Shown: one piece after another, positions 43,661 through 52,296 of the stretch
Position numbering within the stretch: position 1 is the stretch's first letter
Layout of the letters: each line of letters opens with the position of its first letter
Source: Indolivaga alginatilytica
GTDB taxonomy: Bacteria > Bacteroidota > Bacteroidia > Bacteroidales > Dysgonomonadaceae
Direction: 5' to 3'
DNA length: 64,000 nt
Assembly (NCBI RefSeq): GCF_003201355.1
Contig: NZ_QICL01000003.1
Location: 194,234-258,233, forward strand
Notes under the pieces: generated by a model
Database searches by the model: none
What the model was told of the DNA's origin: nothing
What the model saw: the letters and a program-made list of their open reading frames with translations, nothing else
Made by a program: the position numbers and the translations under genes

Positions 43661-44293
43661 ATGAAAAAAATAGTATACATAATTTCTTTATTTTTTCTAG
43701 GCTTGGCGGCTCATGCACAAAATATAGCACCTCTGGTTATTGGTATGCCCGATAATATGTTGATCGGTGTAACTCTGGAGCAACGTAAGCAACTGATTGT
43801 TCCCGAAAAGGATACGGCTGGGGCTGTTATTGTAAATGCAGTGGGTGACACAGTGAAGCGTCTGGGCTTTACGGATGATTACATTGCCTTGCAAACCTCT
43901 AAGGTTGGAACGTTACAGGTTAAATTATTGTCGTTGGTAAATAATTCGCAAATAATAGGAGTAATAACCACCGTTTGCGGTCCGGCATGCGATAGTCGAA
44001 TCGATTTCTATACAACAGATTGGAACCCTTTGGGGCAGCCGGATCTATTTCCTCCGATAACTAAAGACACCTTTTTGAAGAATGATATAGATCGCACTTC
44101 CGATGATTTTCTAAATGCATATGCATCATTAGATATGACTCCCGTTAAGCTCGAATTCTCTCCTTCCGATAAGAATGTTACAGCAATTTACGATATAAAG
44201 AATTATCTATCGAAAGACGATTATGAAATATTAAAACCTTTTCTGAAAGATACTCCACAAGTCTATACTTGGGATAAGTTCGCATATAAGTAA
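43661..44293 (+). CDS. DUF3256-family secreted protein
   Basis: A 210-residue protein with signal peptide MKKIVYIISLFFLGLAAHAQ. The mature part NIAPLVIGMPDNMLIGVTLEQRKQLI and GVITTVCGPACDSRIDFYTTDWNPL resembles the DUF3256 family of Bacteroidetes. Two cysteines (VCGPAC) could form a disulfide. The function is unknown; a periplasmic location is likely. Confidence 0.8.
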   Translation: MKKIVYIISLFFLGLAAHAQNIAPLVIGMPDNMLIGVTLEQRKQLIVPEKDTAGAVIVNAVGDTVKRLGFTDDYIALQTSKVGTLQVKLLSLVNNSQIIGVITTVCGPACDSRIDFYTTDWNPLGQPDLFPPITKDTFLKNDIDRTSDDFLNAYASLDMTPVKLEFSPSDKNVTAIYDIKNYLSKDDYEILKPFLKDTPQVYTWDKFAYK

Positions 44294-44315
44294 ACAATCC
44301 CGAAAATTAAAATAT

Positions 44316-44351
44316 AAAAAAGAATCACTTCAATTGAAGTGATTCTTTTTT
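44316..44351. terminator. Bidirectional terminator between DUF3256 and GNAT genes
   Basis: A perfect 36 bp palindrome centred on CAATTG: AAAAAAGAATCACTTC and its complement. It lies between two convergent genes with T-tracts on both strands. Confidence 0.9.
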
Positions 44352-44641
44352 TATTCGTATTCCTCTTGAAGTAAGTTCTGGTATTCAGGATGCCTGTCTA
44401 TATATGCTTTTGTATAGGAGCATAATGGCGTTACCTTCAAGTTGTTTTTTACTATATAAGTCAATAAACATTTAGTCAATGCACCTGCAATTCCTTGCCC
44501 TTCGTATTTAGATTCTACTCCTGTATGGGTAACTACCAATACATCATTCTCCTTGTAATAATTGATTACTCCTATAATTTGCAGATTTGCTAATGCTTCG
44601 AATCTTTCCTCTCCTGCATTATGTTTTATTTCGTAGTCCAT
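44351..44641 (-). CDS. GNAT-family N-acetyltransferase, short
   Basis: A 96-residue acetyltransferase of the small YjdJ-like type. The acetyl-CoA pyrophosphate loop is VTHTGVESKYEGQGIAGALTKCL (Q/R-x-x-G-x-G/A). The protein binds acetyl-CoA; the acceptor is unknown. Convergent with the DUF3256 gene through a shared terminator. Confidence 0.88.
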   Translation of the reverse strand: MDYEIKHNAGEERFEALANLQIIGVINYYKENDVLVVTHTGVESKYEGQGIAGALTKCLLTYIVKNNLKVTPLCSYTKAYIDRHPEYQNLLQEEYE

Positions 44642-44761
44642 GTTTGTTATTTTATGATCTTAAAAGGACGTTGAAGCCCTGTTTGCTATTTAAACAAATA
44701 TACAATGAAAGAAGTTTTAAAGAATGATTTAGTTTTCTGGTTTATTAGTCTAATCGAGGTA

Positions 44762-44792
44762 TTTACAGTACACTGATTTTAATGTATATTTG
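44762..44792 (+). promoter_or_regulatory. Promoter of trmB
   Basis: TTTA, 19 nt, then TATATTTG (exact TAnnTTTG), about 57 nt before the trmB ATG. Confidence 0.6.
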
Positions 44793-44849
44793 TGTTTTGG
44801 TTCTTAATAGGTAAATAAAAATAGTTGACAGTTGTAAGAGAGTTGAAAT

Positions 44850-45614
44850 ATGGGAAAGAATAAATTAGCAAAGTTTGCTAATATGGAGGGATACCCTCAT
44901 GTCTTTCAATATCCATTTGCAGTATTGCAGGAAAAAGGATTTGAGATGAAGGGCAAATGGAATGAAAAGTTTTTTAAAAATGACAATCCTATAATCCTTG
45001 AACTGGGATGCGGAAAAGGTGAGTATACAGTTGGACTCGCAAAACTGTATCCCGAAAATAATTTTATAGGAGTTGATATCAAAGGAGCCCGTATGTGGTC
45101 GGGAGCTAAACAGTCTTTGGAAGAAGAACTATCTAATGTTGCTTTTTTGAGAACGCATATCGAGTTGTTGAGTAACTTTTTTGAAGAAGGAGAGATTTCC
45201 GAGATATGGATAACTTTTCCTGACCCTCAGATGAATAAAGTAAACAGACGAATGACTTCGACTCGTTTTATGAAATTATACGCACAGTTTCTTAAGCCGG
45301 AGGGTGTGATACACCTTAAGTCGGATAGCAATTTCATGTTTACTTACACTTCCGAAATGGTGGCGTTGAATCGGCTGAATGTCTTATTTAAGACTGATGA
45401 TCTATACAATTCGGATTTAGTGGATGATATTTTGAGTATCAAAACTTTTTACGAGCAACAATGGATTGCACGGGGGTTGAATATAAAATATATCAAGTTT
45501 GAATACTCTCCTAAAGAAGAATGGTTGGAGCCTGAAATTGAAATAGAACAAGACAGCTACCGGAGTTTTGGGAGAAGTAATTCCCAGATTCTGACAAAGC
45601 GGGCACATGAATAA
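44850..45614 (+). CDS. trmB: tRNA (guanine-N7-)-methyltransferase
   Basis: It methylates G46 of tRNA using S-adenosylmethionine. The 254 residues contain [34 protein letters not shown] (SAM-binding motif I and post-I) and [22 protein letters not shown] (the DPQ/DPW motif of this family). It is followed directly by a 30 bp truncated repeat and then mrp. Confidence 0.95.
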   Translation: MGKNKLAKFANMEGYPHVFQYPFAVLQEKGFEMKGKWNEKFFKNDNPIILELGCGKGEYTVGLAKLYPENNFIGVDIKGARMWSGAKQSLEEELSNVAFLRTHIELLSNFFEEGEISEIWITFPDPQMNKVNRRMTSTRFMKLYAQFLKPEGVIHLKSDSNFMFTYTSEMVALNRLNVLFKTDDLYNSDLVDDILSIKTFYEQQWIARGLNIKYIKFEYSPKEEWLEPEIEIEQDSYRSFGRSNSQILTKRAHE

Positions 45615-45641
45615 CTAGCGATAAATAGGTCTGTGACCTTA
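45612..45641 (+). repeat. TAAG-CTTA element, truncated copy N
   Basis: Only 30 bp: TAACTAGCGATAAATAGG then TCTGTGACCTTA. The left TAA is the trmB stop codon and the palindrome end is intact. The body of the element is missing. Confidence 0.65.
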
Positions 45642-45674
45642 AACAGTAAAGAATTCAATTAAAATAAATAGATA

Positions 45675-46793
45675 ATGAGTGTGAAAATATATCCTAAATT
45701 AGTTCTTGATGCACTTCGTAATGTGCGTTATCCGGGAACGGGTAAGGATGTCGTGGAAATGGGGCTTGTGTCTGACGATATTCATATCGAAGGCAATAAG
45801 GTTAGTTTCTCTATGCTTTTTGAAAAGCCTAACGATCCTTTCATTAAATCTGTCGTTAAAGCCTGCGAAACGGCTATCCTTACATATATAAGTCCCGATA
45901 TCGATATAAAGGGAAATATTGAGGTTAAAACAAATGAAGTTGCCCCTCCGCCTGCCCCTCCGAGATTATTACCGGACGTTAAAAACATAATTGCTATTTC
46001 ATCGGGTAAAGGTGGGGTTGGTAAGAGTACGGTTACAGCTAATCTGGCTGTTGCTTTGGCAAAGCTAGGCTATAAAGTAGGTGTACTCGATGCCGATATA
46101 TTCGGGCCTTCTATGCCCAAAATGTTCGATGTAGAGGATGTACAACCCTTTTTAGAGCTTGTCGAAAATAAGGAAATGATAATTCCTGTAGATAAATACG
46201 GTGTGAAAATGCTCTCTATAGGTTTCTTTGTAAAGAAAGAAAGTGCTATTGTCTGGCGTGGAGCTATGGCAGGTAATGCTTTAAAACAATTGATAACCGA
46301 TGGTAACTGGGGCGAATTGGATTATTTTCTGATTGATTTTCCACCGGGTACAAGCGATATACACTTAACATTGGTGCAGACGCTCCCTATTACAGGCGCT
46401 GTAGTGGTGAGTACACCTCAGGAGGTTGCTTTGGCCGACGCTCGTAAGGGTATCGATATGTTTACCAATGAAAAGGTAAATGTGCCGATTTTAGGATTGG
46501 TCGAAAATATGGCATGGTTTACACCTGCCGAACTGCCCGAAAATAAATATTACATTTTCGGAAAAGACGGAGCTAAAAATCTGGCGGAGGAAATGAATGT
46601 TCCTTTATTGGGTCAGCTTCCTATTGTACAGAGTATCTGTGAAGGTGGCGATACCGGTAGCCCTGTGGCTTTGAACGAAAATTCGGTAACGGGAGCAGCT
46701 TTTGCTTTATTAGCAGAGAATTTTGTTGCTTCTGTAGATAAGAGGAATAAAGAGGGTGGACCTACGCAAAAAGTTGAGGTGCATTTGAAGTAA
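45675..46793 (+). CDS. Mrp/NBP35 (ApbC)-family iron-sulfur carrier ATPase
   Basis: A P-loop ATPase that binds and hands over Fe-S clusters in the cytoplasm. Residues 1-85 are a MIP18/DUF59 domain, residues about 95-345 the Mrp domain with the deviant Walker A ISSGKGGVGKST, DADIFGPSMPKMF and FLIDFPPGTSD. It has 372 residues. The CxxC pair that usually holds the bridging cluster near the end is missing: the matching place reads MAWFTPAELPENKYYIFG. I recall this variant from other Bacteroidetes. Its stop codon is the first triplet of repeat copy O. Confidence 0.92.
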   Translation: MSVKIYPKLVLDALRNVRYPGTGKDVVEMGLVSDDIHIEGNKVSFSMLFEKPNDPFIKSVVKACETAILTYISPDIDIKGNIEVKTNEVAPPPAPPRLLPDVKNIIAISSGKGGVGKSTVTANLAVALAKLGYKVGVLDADIFGPSMPKMFDVEDVQPFLELVENKEMIIPVDKYGVKMLSIGFFVKKESAIVWRGAMAGNALKQLITDGNWGELDYFLIDFPPGTSDIHLTLVQTLPITGAVVVSTPQEVALADARKGIDMFTNEKVNVPILGLVENMAWFTPAELPENKYYIFGKDGAKNLAEEMNVPLLGQLPIVQSICEGGDTGSPVALNENSVTGAAFALLAENFVASVDKRNKEGGPTQKVEVHLK

Positions 46794-46883
46794 GGTCGCA
46801 GACCTTTTTATTGCTTTGACCGGGCATAAGAACCAGAGATAATTATGTTGATTAAATATGCATTAAATATTTTAGGCTACTTA
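46791..46883 (-). repeat. TAAG-CTTA element, copy O
   Basis: Full 93 bp reverse copy: TAAGGTCGCAGACCTTTTT, ATTGCTTTGACCGGGCAT, AACCAGAGATAATTATG, TGCATTAAATATTTTAGG, CTACTTA. The TAA at 46791-46793 is the mrp stop codon. It is nearly the mirror of copy C. Confidence 0.9.
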
Positions 46884-46884
46884 A

Positions 46885-46930
46885 TTATAATAAAAAAAGC
46901 TAGTCATACGGCTAGCTTTTTTTATTATAA
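46885..46930. terminator. Bidirectional terminator after mrp and the small peptide gene
   Basis: TTATAATAAAAAAAGCTAG and CTAGCTTTTTTTATTATAA form a 19 bp stem with an 8 nt loop. It lies between the end of mrp (+) and the end of the double-glycine peptide gene (-). Confidence 0.9.
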
Positions 46931-46937
46931 TTTTTTA

Positions 46938-47054
46938 TTAACCTACTAAAACCCATTCACCATTCACTAATACATAGTGGCTACCTCCTCCTTTAATCTT
47001 TTTTAAGTCTTTATTTTCTAATTTTTTGAAATTTTTGATTGATTTCTTTTTCAT
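46938..47054 (-). CDS. Double-glycine leader peptide (bacteriocin- or pheromone-like)
   Basis: A 38-codon ORF, too short for usual gene calling. The translation starts MKKKSIKNFKKLENKDL, continues KKIKGG, and then GSHYVLVNGEWVLVG. The leader with L-x(n)-L-K-K-I-K-G-G is the classical double-glycine type cut by C39 proteases during export. The mature part would be 15 residues: hydrophobic, with no cysteine. A terminator follows, and the -7 box TATCTTTG lies 42-49 nt upstream. The gene is divergent from the histidine kinase gene at 47307. No C39 exporter is in the window. Function as a bacteriocin, signal, or other secreted peptide is inferred. Confidence 0.75.
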   Translation of the reverse strand: MKKKSIKNFKKLENKDLKKIKGGGSHYVLVNGEWVLVG

Positions 47055-47095
47055 GATTATTTTTTTTTTGATGTTTTTATTACTTACTTCCTAAA

Positions 47096-47103
47096 CAAAG
47101 ATA
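47096..47103 (-). promoter_or_regulatory. Putative -7 box of the double-glycine peptide gene
   Basis: TATCTTTG in minus-strand reading, 42 nt before the peptide start. The same octamer is the -7 box of the response regulator gene at 48716-48723. No clear -33 element. Confidence 0.5.
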
Positions 47104-47306
47104 GTTCTGTTTATCAGATGTTTATATAATAAAATACTCCTTTTTTTCTTGATAGAGAGCTTGTTGGGGTTAAATGTTTGTGTTGTTTTTTCTAATTTTT
47201 TCTTTCTTTTATATAATATTAATTTTTTCCGTTTTCTTTATTTTTGTCTTATATTTGATTCTCAGTATATTGTTTACACAATTAAACGATTTAATACCTT
47301 TACTTT

Positions 47307-48677
47307 ATGAAGTATGCCTATATGACCCGTTTTTCAATATTAGCTGTTATTGTGATATTTTTATCTCAAGCTTTTTTAGTCTATCGTTTATTTCAGGCGA
47401 ATGTAGACTTGCTTCAAAGAGAGTTGAATCTGGTTACAGAATCAGTATACAATGCAGATTTGAATAGCCGTTTAGCTTCAGACAAAAATATAGGTGTTCC
47501 TGATATTAAGTATTTTGGTTCTACTCCACCTCCGGGAGTTGATACAACATCGATTAGACGTATTAGTACAAAAGATATGGATAAAGAGCTAAATGGGAGA
47601 GCTGTCTCTATTATGACTTTGGCTATGGAAGAGTTTGCAGGAATGAAACATCCGATAAATTTAAAGGAAATAGACAGTTTAGCTGCGATTCTTTTAACAG
47701 AGAATGGGATTAATCTTAAATTTTATTCTGAAATTGTAGATGTCAAATCAGATACAGTCATAGAAACCTCCTTGCATAAATCTGTGAGCGTTTCCAATGT
47801 ATTGTCTTCTAAAGGAATTCCTTTAGATCTTAAACAAAATAAAGAACTTCGGTTGGTTGTTATTAATCCGATGTGGAAGATATACCCCCAGATGGCTTGG
47901 ATGCTGGTACTCTCGTTATTGCTTTCTATATTCTGTGTATACAGCTTACATATTCAAAAGAAAACTCTGGCTAAGCAACGAAAATTAGCGAATCTAAAGA
48001 ATGATTTCTTCTCCGAAGTGTCTCACGAATTTAAACAACCTTTGGCTGTCTTAAGCCAGTCAATGACTTCATTAAGTAATGAGAAAATACTGTTGAATGA
48101 GGAAAAAAGGACTCGTATGTTGCGGATAGTAGGTGAGGAGATTGCGAAAATGACAAGCCGAACCGAAATGTTTCTCAGTCTGGCTCAAGACGACGAAGGG
48201 CTTTTCGAATTACACTGTTCAGAATTCGATCTGGTGAAAGTTGTTTTCGATCTTGCAGATAGGATTGTAGAGACCGCACCCGGTTCTCCCGAAATAGATG
48301 TTGATAATGAATTGAAAGATCCTATGATTTTTGCCGATAAAAATCATATTGAAGAAATGGTCTCTAATTTAATCGGTAATGCTATAAAATATTCTAAAGA
48401 AGAACGTATTGATATACATATCAGATTATATAAAGAAAATAATGACGTATGCATATCGGTAAAAGATGCAGGAATTGGAATTTCTGCCGAAAATTTAAAT
48501 ATTATTTTTGAGAAATATTTGCGTGTCGGAAAAACTTCTCATGCCAAAGGACACGGTATAGGCTTGAATTATGTGAAGCGTATTGCCGAAAAACATGGAG
48601 GCAGTATCTCTGTAAAGAGTGAACTAAACGTTGGTAGTGAGTTTATTGTTAGCTTGCCTTTGGTAAAGAACGCATAA
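47307..48677 (+). CDS. Sensor histidine kinase
   Basis: A membrane sensor kinase of 456 residues. TM1 is at about 7-29 and TM2 at 196-215, with a periplasmic sensor domain of about 165 residues between. Then come the H-box FFSEVSHEFKQPLAVL (phospho-acceptor H240), the N-box VSNLIGNAIKYSKEE, the G1 box VKDAGIGIS, the F-box IFEKYLRV and the G2 box GHGIGLNYVKRI. The sensor domain resembles nothing I recognise. The kinase is followed by its likely partner response regulator and is divergent from the double-glycine peptide gene. Confidence 0.94.
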   Translation: MKYAYMTRFSILAVIVIFLSQAFLVYRLFQANVDLLQRELNLVTESVYNADLNSRLASDKNIGVPDIKYFGSTPPPGVDTTSIRRISTKDMDKELNGRAVSIMTLAMEEFAGMKHPINLKEIDSLAAILLTENGINLKFYSEIVDVKSDTVIETSLHKSVSVSNVLSSKGIPLDLKQNKELRLVVINPMWKIYPQMAWMLVLSLLLSIFCVYSLHIQKKTLAKQRKLANLKNDFFSEVSHEFKQPLAVLSQSMTSLSNEKILLNEEKRTRMLRIVGEEIAKMTSRTEMFLSLAQDDEGLFELHCSEFDLVKVVFDLADRIVETAPGSPEIDVDNELKDPMIFADKNHIEEMVSNLIGNAIKYSKEERIDIHIRLYKENNDVCISVKDAGIGISAENLNIIFEKYLRVGKTSHAKGHGIGLNYVKRIAEKHGGSISVKSELNVGSEFIVSLPLVKNA

Positions 48678-48694
48678 AATAATATATTAATTTA

Positions 48695-48723
48695 TTTGAG
48701 TAAGTTAAACTTTACTATCTTTG
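48695..48723 (+). promoter_or_regulatory. Promoter of the response regulator gene
   Basis: TTTG at 48695-48698 and TATCTTTG at 48716-48723 with a 17 nt spacer. The start codon is 36 nt downstream. This suggests that the regulator gene can be transcribed apart from the kinase gene. Confidence 0.65.
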
Positions 48724-48759
48724 CAAAACAGATTATTATTAAGCACATTTTACAAACTT

Positions 48760-49443
48760 ATGTCTATGGCAAATATATTATTAGTAGAAGACGATGAAAA
48801 TCTAGCCTTTATGCTATCAGAAAATCTGGAAGTGGAAGGATTTGATGTACAACATGTGAAGAAAGGCGAATATGTAATGGAAACAATTGATGAACAAGCT
48901 ATTGATCTTATATTGATGGATGTTGATTTAGCCGGAGAAATGAATGGATTTGATGTCGCGGAAAGAGTAAGGCTATCGAATTCGTCTTTGCCTATCATAT
49001 TTACCACAGGAAAAACACATTTCAAAGATATTGAGCGTGGCTTGAAATTGAGGCATGTTGATTATCAAAAGAAACCATACGGAACAAAGGAACTACTGGC
49101 CCGAATAAATAATCTTTTAAACAGAGTAAGCGAATCGGGTTCAAAGAAGTTTGTATTCTCAGGTCTTTCTTTCAGTCCTATCGATCAGGTGATTGAATAT
49201 GATGGTCTGGAGCTTAGAGTTGCAAAAACAGAAGCGGCTTTTTTACGCCTGCTTTGTGAAAATGCAAACGGAGTTGTGACAAAAGAAAGTATTGTATGGT
49301 TGTTGTGGGGTGAACAAGATGTATATCAGAAAGAACACTCTTTAAATAATCTGACTCATAAGATCAGAAAATATCTAGAAGGAAACCCTTATGTCGAATT
49401 AGTTACAATATCTAAAGTAGGGTATAAACTTATGGAAAGATAA
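48760..49443 (+). CDS. OmpR-family response regulator
   Basis: A 227-residue regulator. The receiver domain begins MSMANILLVEDDENLAF (acidic pair D11-D12), with the phospho-acceptor D54 in LILMDVDLAG, TTGKT and KKPYG (conserved Lys). The C-terminal winged helix includes EAAFLRLLCENANGVVTKESIVWLLWG and HSLNNLTHKIRKYLEG. An in-frame TTG at 48721 gives a longer form, but it overlaps the promoter; the ATG at 48760 fits the family. It is probably phosphorylated by the kinase upstream. Confidence 0.94.
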   Translation: MSMANILLVEDDENLAFMLSENLEVEGFDVQHVKKGEYVMETIDEQAIDLILMDVDLAGEMNGFDVAERVRLSNSSLPIIFTTGKTHFKDIERGLKLRHVDYQKKPYGTKELLARINNLLNRVSESGSKKFVFSGLSFSPIDQVIEYDGLELRVAKTEAAFLRLLCENANGVVTKESIVWLLWGEQDVYQKEHSLNNLTHKIRKYLEGNPYVELVTISKVGYKLMER

Positions 49444-49487
49444 TATAGTTACAAGTAAACAAGTAAAATAACTGTTAACTGTATAAA

Positions 49488-49521
49488 AAAGAGGAATATA
49501 ATTTGAACTATATTCCTCTTT
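49488..49521. terminator. Bidirectional terminator between the response regulator and ppc
   Basis: AAAGAGGAATATA and TATATTCCTCTTT form a 13 bp stem with an 8 nt loop between two convergent genes, flanked by A/T runs on both sides. Confidence 0.88.
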
Positions 49522-49546
49522 CTATTTTATGATACTATAAATAAGA

Positions 49547-52183
49547 TCAACCGGTATTTCTCATTCCGGCGGCAATTCCCGAAATGGTAACCATTAATGC
49601 TTGTTCTAATTCATCGGGATGTACTTCATTACTTCTCACACGCTGAAGTAATTCGACCTGAAGAAGATTCAACGGTACTGTGTAGATATTTCTCATCGCA
49701 ATATTGCTTGCTATAAGAGGCAAATTCTCCATTAACGATTTATCGTGTGCAATATTCAGGATGGTATCAGTGTCTTTAGCAAGTTGCTCTCTTAACTCTG
49801 CACCCATATATTGAATTTCCCGATCCACTAATCGTTGATCGTAGTAGGCGGCAATACGGCTGTCGGCTTTTGCATAAACCATTTCAAGCATACTTATACG
49901 GGTATTGAAGAAAGGCCAGTCCTGATACATCGTTTCCAGTGTATTCATTTTACCTTTATCGATAATTTGCTGTAAAGCCTGTCCCGCTCCTAGCCATGCA
50001 GGAAGCATTAGCCTGTTTTGCGACCAACCGAAAATCCAGGGAATAGCACGTAAGCTTTCTACGCCGCCTGTCGATTTGCGTTTTGCAGGACGTGAACCTA
50101 AGGGAAGTTTTGCTAATTCGGCTTCGGGTGTTGCCTGATAGAAATATGGAATGAAGTTTTCATTATTTCTAACAAGGTCTTGATATATCTTGCATGAAAT
50201 ATCGGATAGCTCATTCATTGTCTGTCTCCATTCCTCTTTCGGTGCAGGAGGCGGTAATATGTTTGCTTCTAATATAGCATCTACATAAAGAGATAATGTT
50301 GTTATAGCCAAATCAGGAAGTCCGAGTTTGAAACGGATCATTTCGCCTTGTTCAGTAACACGAAGTCCTCCTTTTAACGATCCGGGAGGTTGAGAGAACA
50401 ATGCAACTTTAGCAGGGCCACCGCCTCTGCCGATTGTTCCGCCTCTACCATGAAATAAGGTAAGAGTAACTCCGCAATCGTTGCATGTTTTAAGTAATGC
50501 TTCCTGTGCACTGTATTGTGCCCATCCTGCAGCTAATGCTCCTGCATCTTTAGCAGAGTCGGAATAGCCGATCATTACCATTTGCTTATTCCCGATAATG
50601 CCTCTGTACCAGCCGATATTCAACAGTTGTTGCATAACATCGGAAGCGTTGTTGAGGTCGTTAAGGGTCTCAAATAATGGTGCTACAGGTAATGTATAGG
50701 GACATCCCGTGTCTTTCAGCAATAAATGTACAGCTAAAACATCGGAAGGGGTACGAGCCATCGAGATAACGTAAACAGGAATTACTCCTTGTGGAGTCTC
50801 TGCAATTACTTTGAATGTATCTATTACCTCTTTTGTTTCTGCACCGGGCTCCCATTGCTGAGGGATTAACGGTCTTTTGGAAGATAGTTCTTTTATCAGA
50901 AAAGCTTGCTTTTCGGTTTCAGACCAGGCAGCATAATCACCCAAACCTAAGTAAAGAGTCAATTCCGATAATGCTTCGGTATGTCTTGTACTTTCCTGAC
51001 GTATATCTATTTTTACTAATGTAATTCCAAAACATTTTACACGGCGAAGTGTGTCCTGAAGTTTATCATTTGCTATGCTTTCCATACCACAGGCGATGAG
51101 AGAGTCGTAGCATTTGATAAGTGGTTCCCATAGCTGCTCATTCCTGAGAATAATATCATCACTTACTGTAACGTGCTTTCCTTCGATCTTTTCATCCAGA
51201 TAGATAATTGTCTTTTTGAGCTTTGAGCGAAGTTTTTTCATTAAAGCCCTGTAGGGTTCCTGTACTTCGGAATCACCCAGATAGTTTCTGAATTCGGGAG
51301 TACAGTTAAACATCGATAGTTCTTTAACCAGTACTTCTATATCTTTTAAGAATAGAGCTGCTGCACGTTTACGGCTTTGAAGCAGTACATCTTTGGTAAC
51401 TACTGCCGTAACATTGGGGTTTCCATCGCGGTCGCCACCCATCCACGAAGTGAAATGTATAGGGCGGGCATCGATCGGAATTTTATACCCGACAGAGGCT
51501 TCCAGTTGTTTATTGAATTCTTTCAGAAAAAAGGGTACAGCAGACCAAAGGCTGCTTTCAATAACATCATAACCCCATTTCGCCTCTTCGTTAGGCGTTG
51601 GTCTGTCTTTTCTGATTTCGGCGGTAAACCAATATTGAATAATAAGTTGTTTCAAGCGACTCATTATATGTTCTTGCTTGTAACTTACAATATCATCGTG
51701 GTCTAACTGCTGAAGGCAATCACTTACCTCATTCAGATTATTAATCAAAGACCGGCGGTTTATTTCAGTCGGATGAGCTGTCAGAACCAAGTCTATTGAT
51801 ATTTCATCAATTGCTTTTTTTATCTCTTCGTCTTTTGCTCCTTTACTCTTTAGTGTTTCATAAATACGGGCAAAGTTTACAGGATTTTCTTTTCCCATTG
51901 CATGCTGAGATATGGTGTCATATTGCTCGGCGGTATTCGTCAGATTCAAAAACTGGTTGAATGCCTGTGCTACGGGAAGAAAATCTTTATCGGGAAGATT
52001 TTGAAGAGTTTCTACCAATTTATCATGAGCTTGCTTGTCTCCATTGTGCGAAGCTTTGGATAATTGGCGAATTGTTTCGACGCGTTCATAGGTGCCTTCA
52101 CCCAATGCTCCCTTGATGGTTTCACCAAGTAATTTACCGAGCATTGCTATGTTGTCGTTCATCAAAGAATTTGATTGACTCAT
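49547..52183 (-). CDS. ppc: Phosphoenolpyruvate carboxylase
   Basis: It fixes bicarbonate onto PEP to make oxaloacetate. The 878 residues have the catalytic motifs [13 protein letters not shown] (catalytic His near 137), [14 protein letters not shown] and [10 protein letters not shown]. It ends [10 protein letters not shown], the canonical NTG end. It is the anaplerotic partner for the fumarate-succinate branch. Repeat copy P and an HPrK/PEPCK-fold protein lie upstream in the same direction. Confidence 0.97.
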   Translation of the reverse strand: MSQSNSLMNDNIAMLGKLLGETIKGALGEGTYERVETIRQLSKASHNGDKQAHDKLVETLQNLPDKDFLPVAQAFNQFLNLTNTAEQYDTISQHAMGKENPVNFARIYETLKSKGAKDEEIKKAIDEISIDLVLTAHPTEINRRSLINNLNEVSDCLQQLDHDDIVSYKQEHIMSRLKQLIIQYWFTAEIRKDRPTPNEEAKWGYDVIESSLWSAVPFFLKEFNKQLEASVGYKIPIDARPIHFTSWMGGDRDGNPNVTAVVTKDVLLQSRKRAAALFLKDIEVLVKELSMFNCTPEFRNYLGDSEVQEPYRALMKKLRSKLKKTIIYLDEKIEGKHVTVSDDIILRNEQLWEPLIKCYDSLIACGMESIANDKLQDTLRRVKCFGITLVKIDIRQESTRHTEALSELTLYLGLGDYAAWSETEKQAFLIKELSSKRPLIPQQWEPGAETKEVIDTFKVIAETPQGVIPVYVISMARTPSDVLAVHLLLKDTGCPYTLPVAPLFETLNDLNNASDVMQQLLNIGWYRGIIGNKQMVMIGYSDSAKDAGALAAGWAQYSAQEALLKTCNDCGVTLTLFHGRGGTIGRGGGPAKVALFSQPPGSLKGGLRVTEQGEMIRFKLGLPDLAITTLSLYVDAILEANILPPPAPKEEWRQTMNELSDISCKIYQDLVRNNENFIPYFYQATPEAELAKLPLGSRPAKRKSTGGVESLRAIPWIFGWSQNRLMLPAWLGAGQALQQIIDKGKMNTLETMYQDWPFFNTRISMLEMVYAKADSRIAAYYDQRLVDREIQYMGAELREQLAKDTDTILNIAHDKSLMENLPLIASNIAMRNIYTVPLNLLQVELLQRVRSNEVHPDELEQALMVTISGIAAGMRNTG

Positions 52184-52201
52184 AGTTTACATTGTTTTTA
52201 T

Positions 52202-52295
52202 TAAGGTCTCAGACCTATTTGTTATTCTGGCAGGTAATAAGTACAACAGATTGCTGTGATTCAATCATCTTATACTCATTACTTGCTGTTACTTA
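52202..52295 (-). repeat. TAAG-CTTA element, copy P
   Basis: Reverse copy of 94 bp: TAAGGTCTCAGACCTATTTG, TTATTCTGGCAGG, TAAGTACAACAG, ending GCTGTTACTTA. It fills the gap between the ppc start and the stop of the kinase-like gene (52297). Confidence 0.85.
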
Positions 52296-52296
52296 T

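Noticed and set aside
44650..44700. Possible decayed element copy upstream of the GNAT gene
   Set aside because: AAAAGGACGTTGAAGCCCTG with TTTGCTATTT is only loosely similar, and the boundaries cannot be set.
47174..47467. 97-codon ORF overlapping the histidine kinase start
   Set aside because: F, L, I and S-rich translation of a T-rich leader in a frame different from the kinase; no signal or domain that stands on its own.
47307..49443. Naming the two-component system RprXY
   Set aside because: The receiver and sensor sequences differ from what I remember of RprX/RprY, so no symbol was given.
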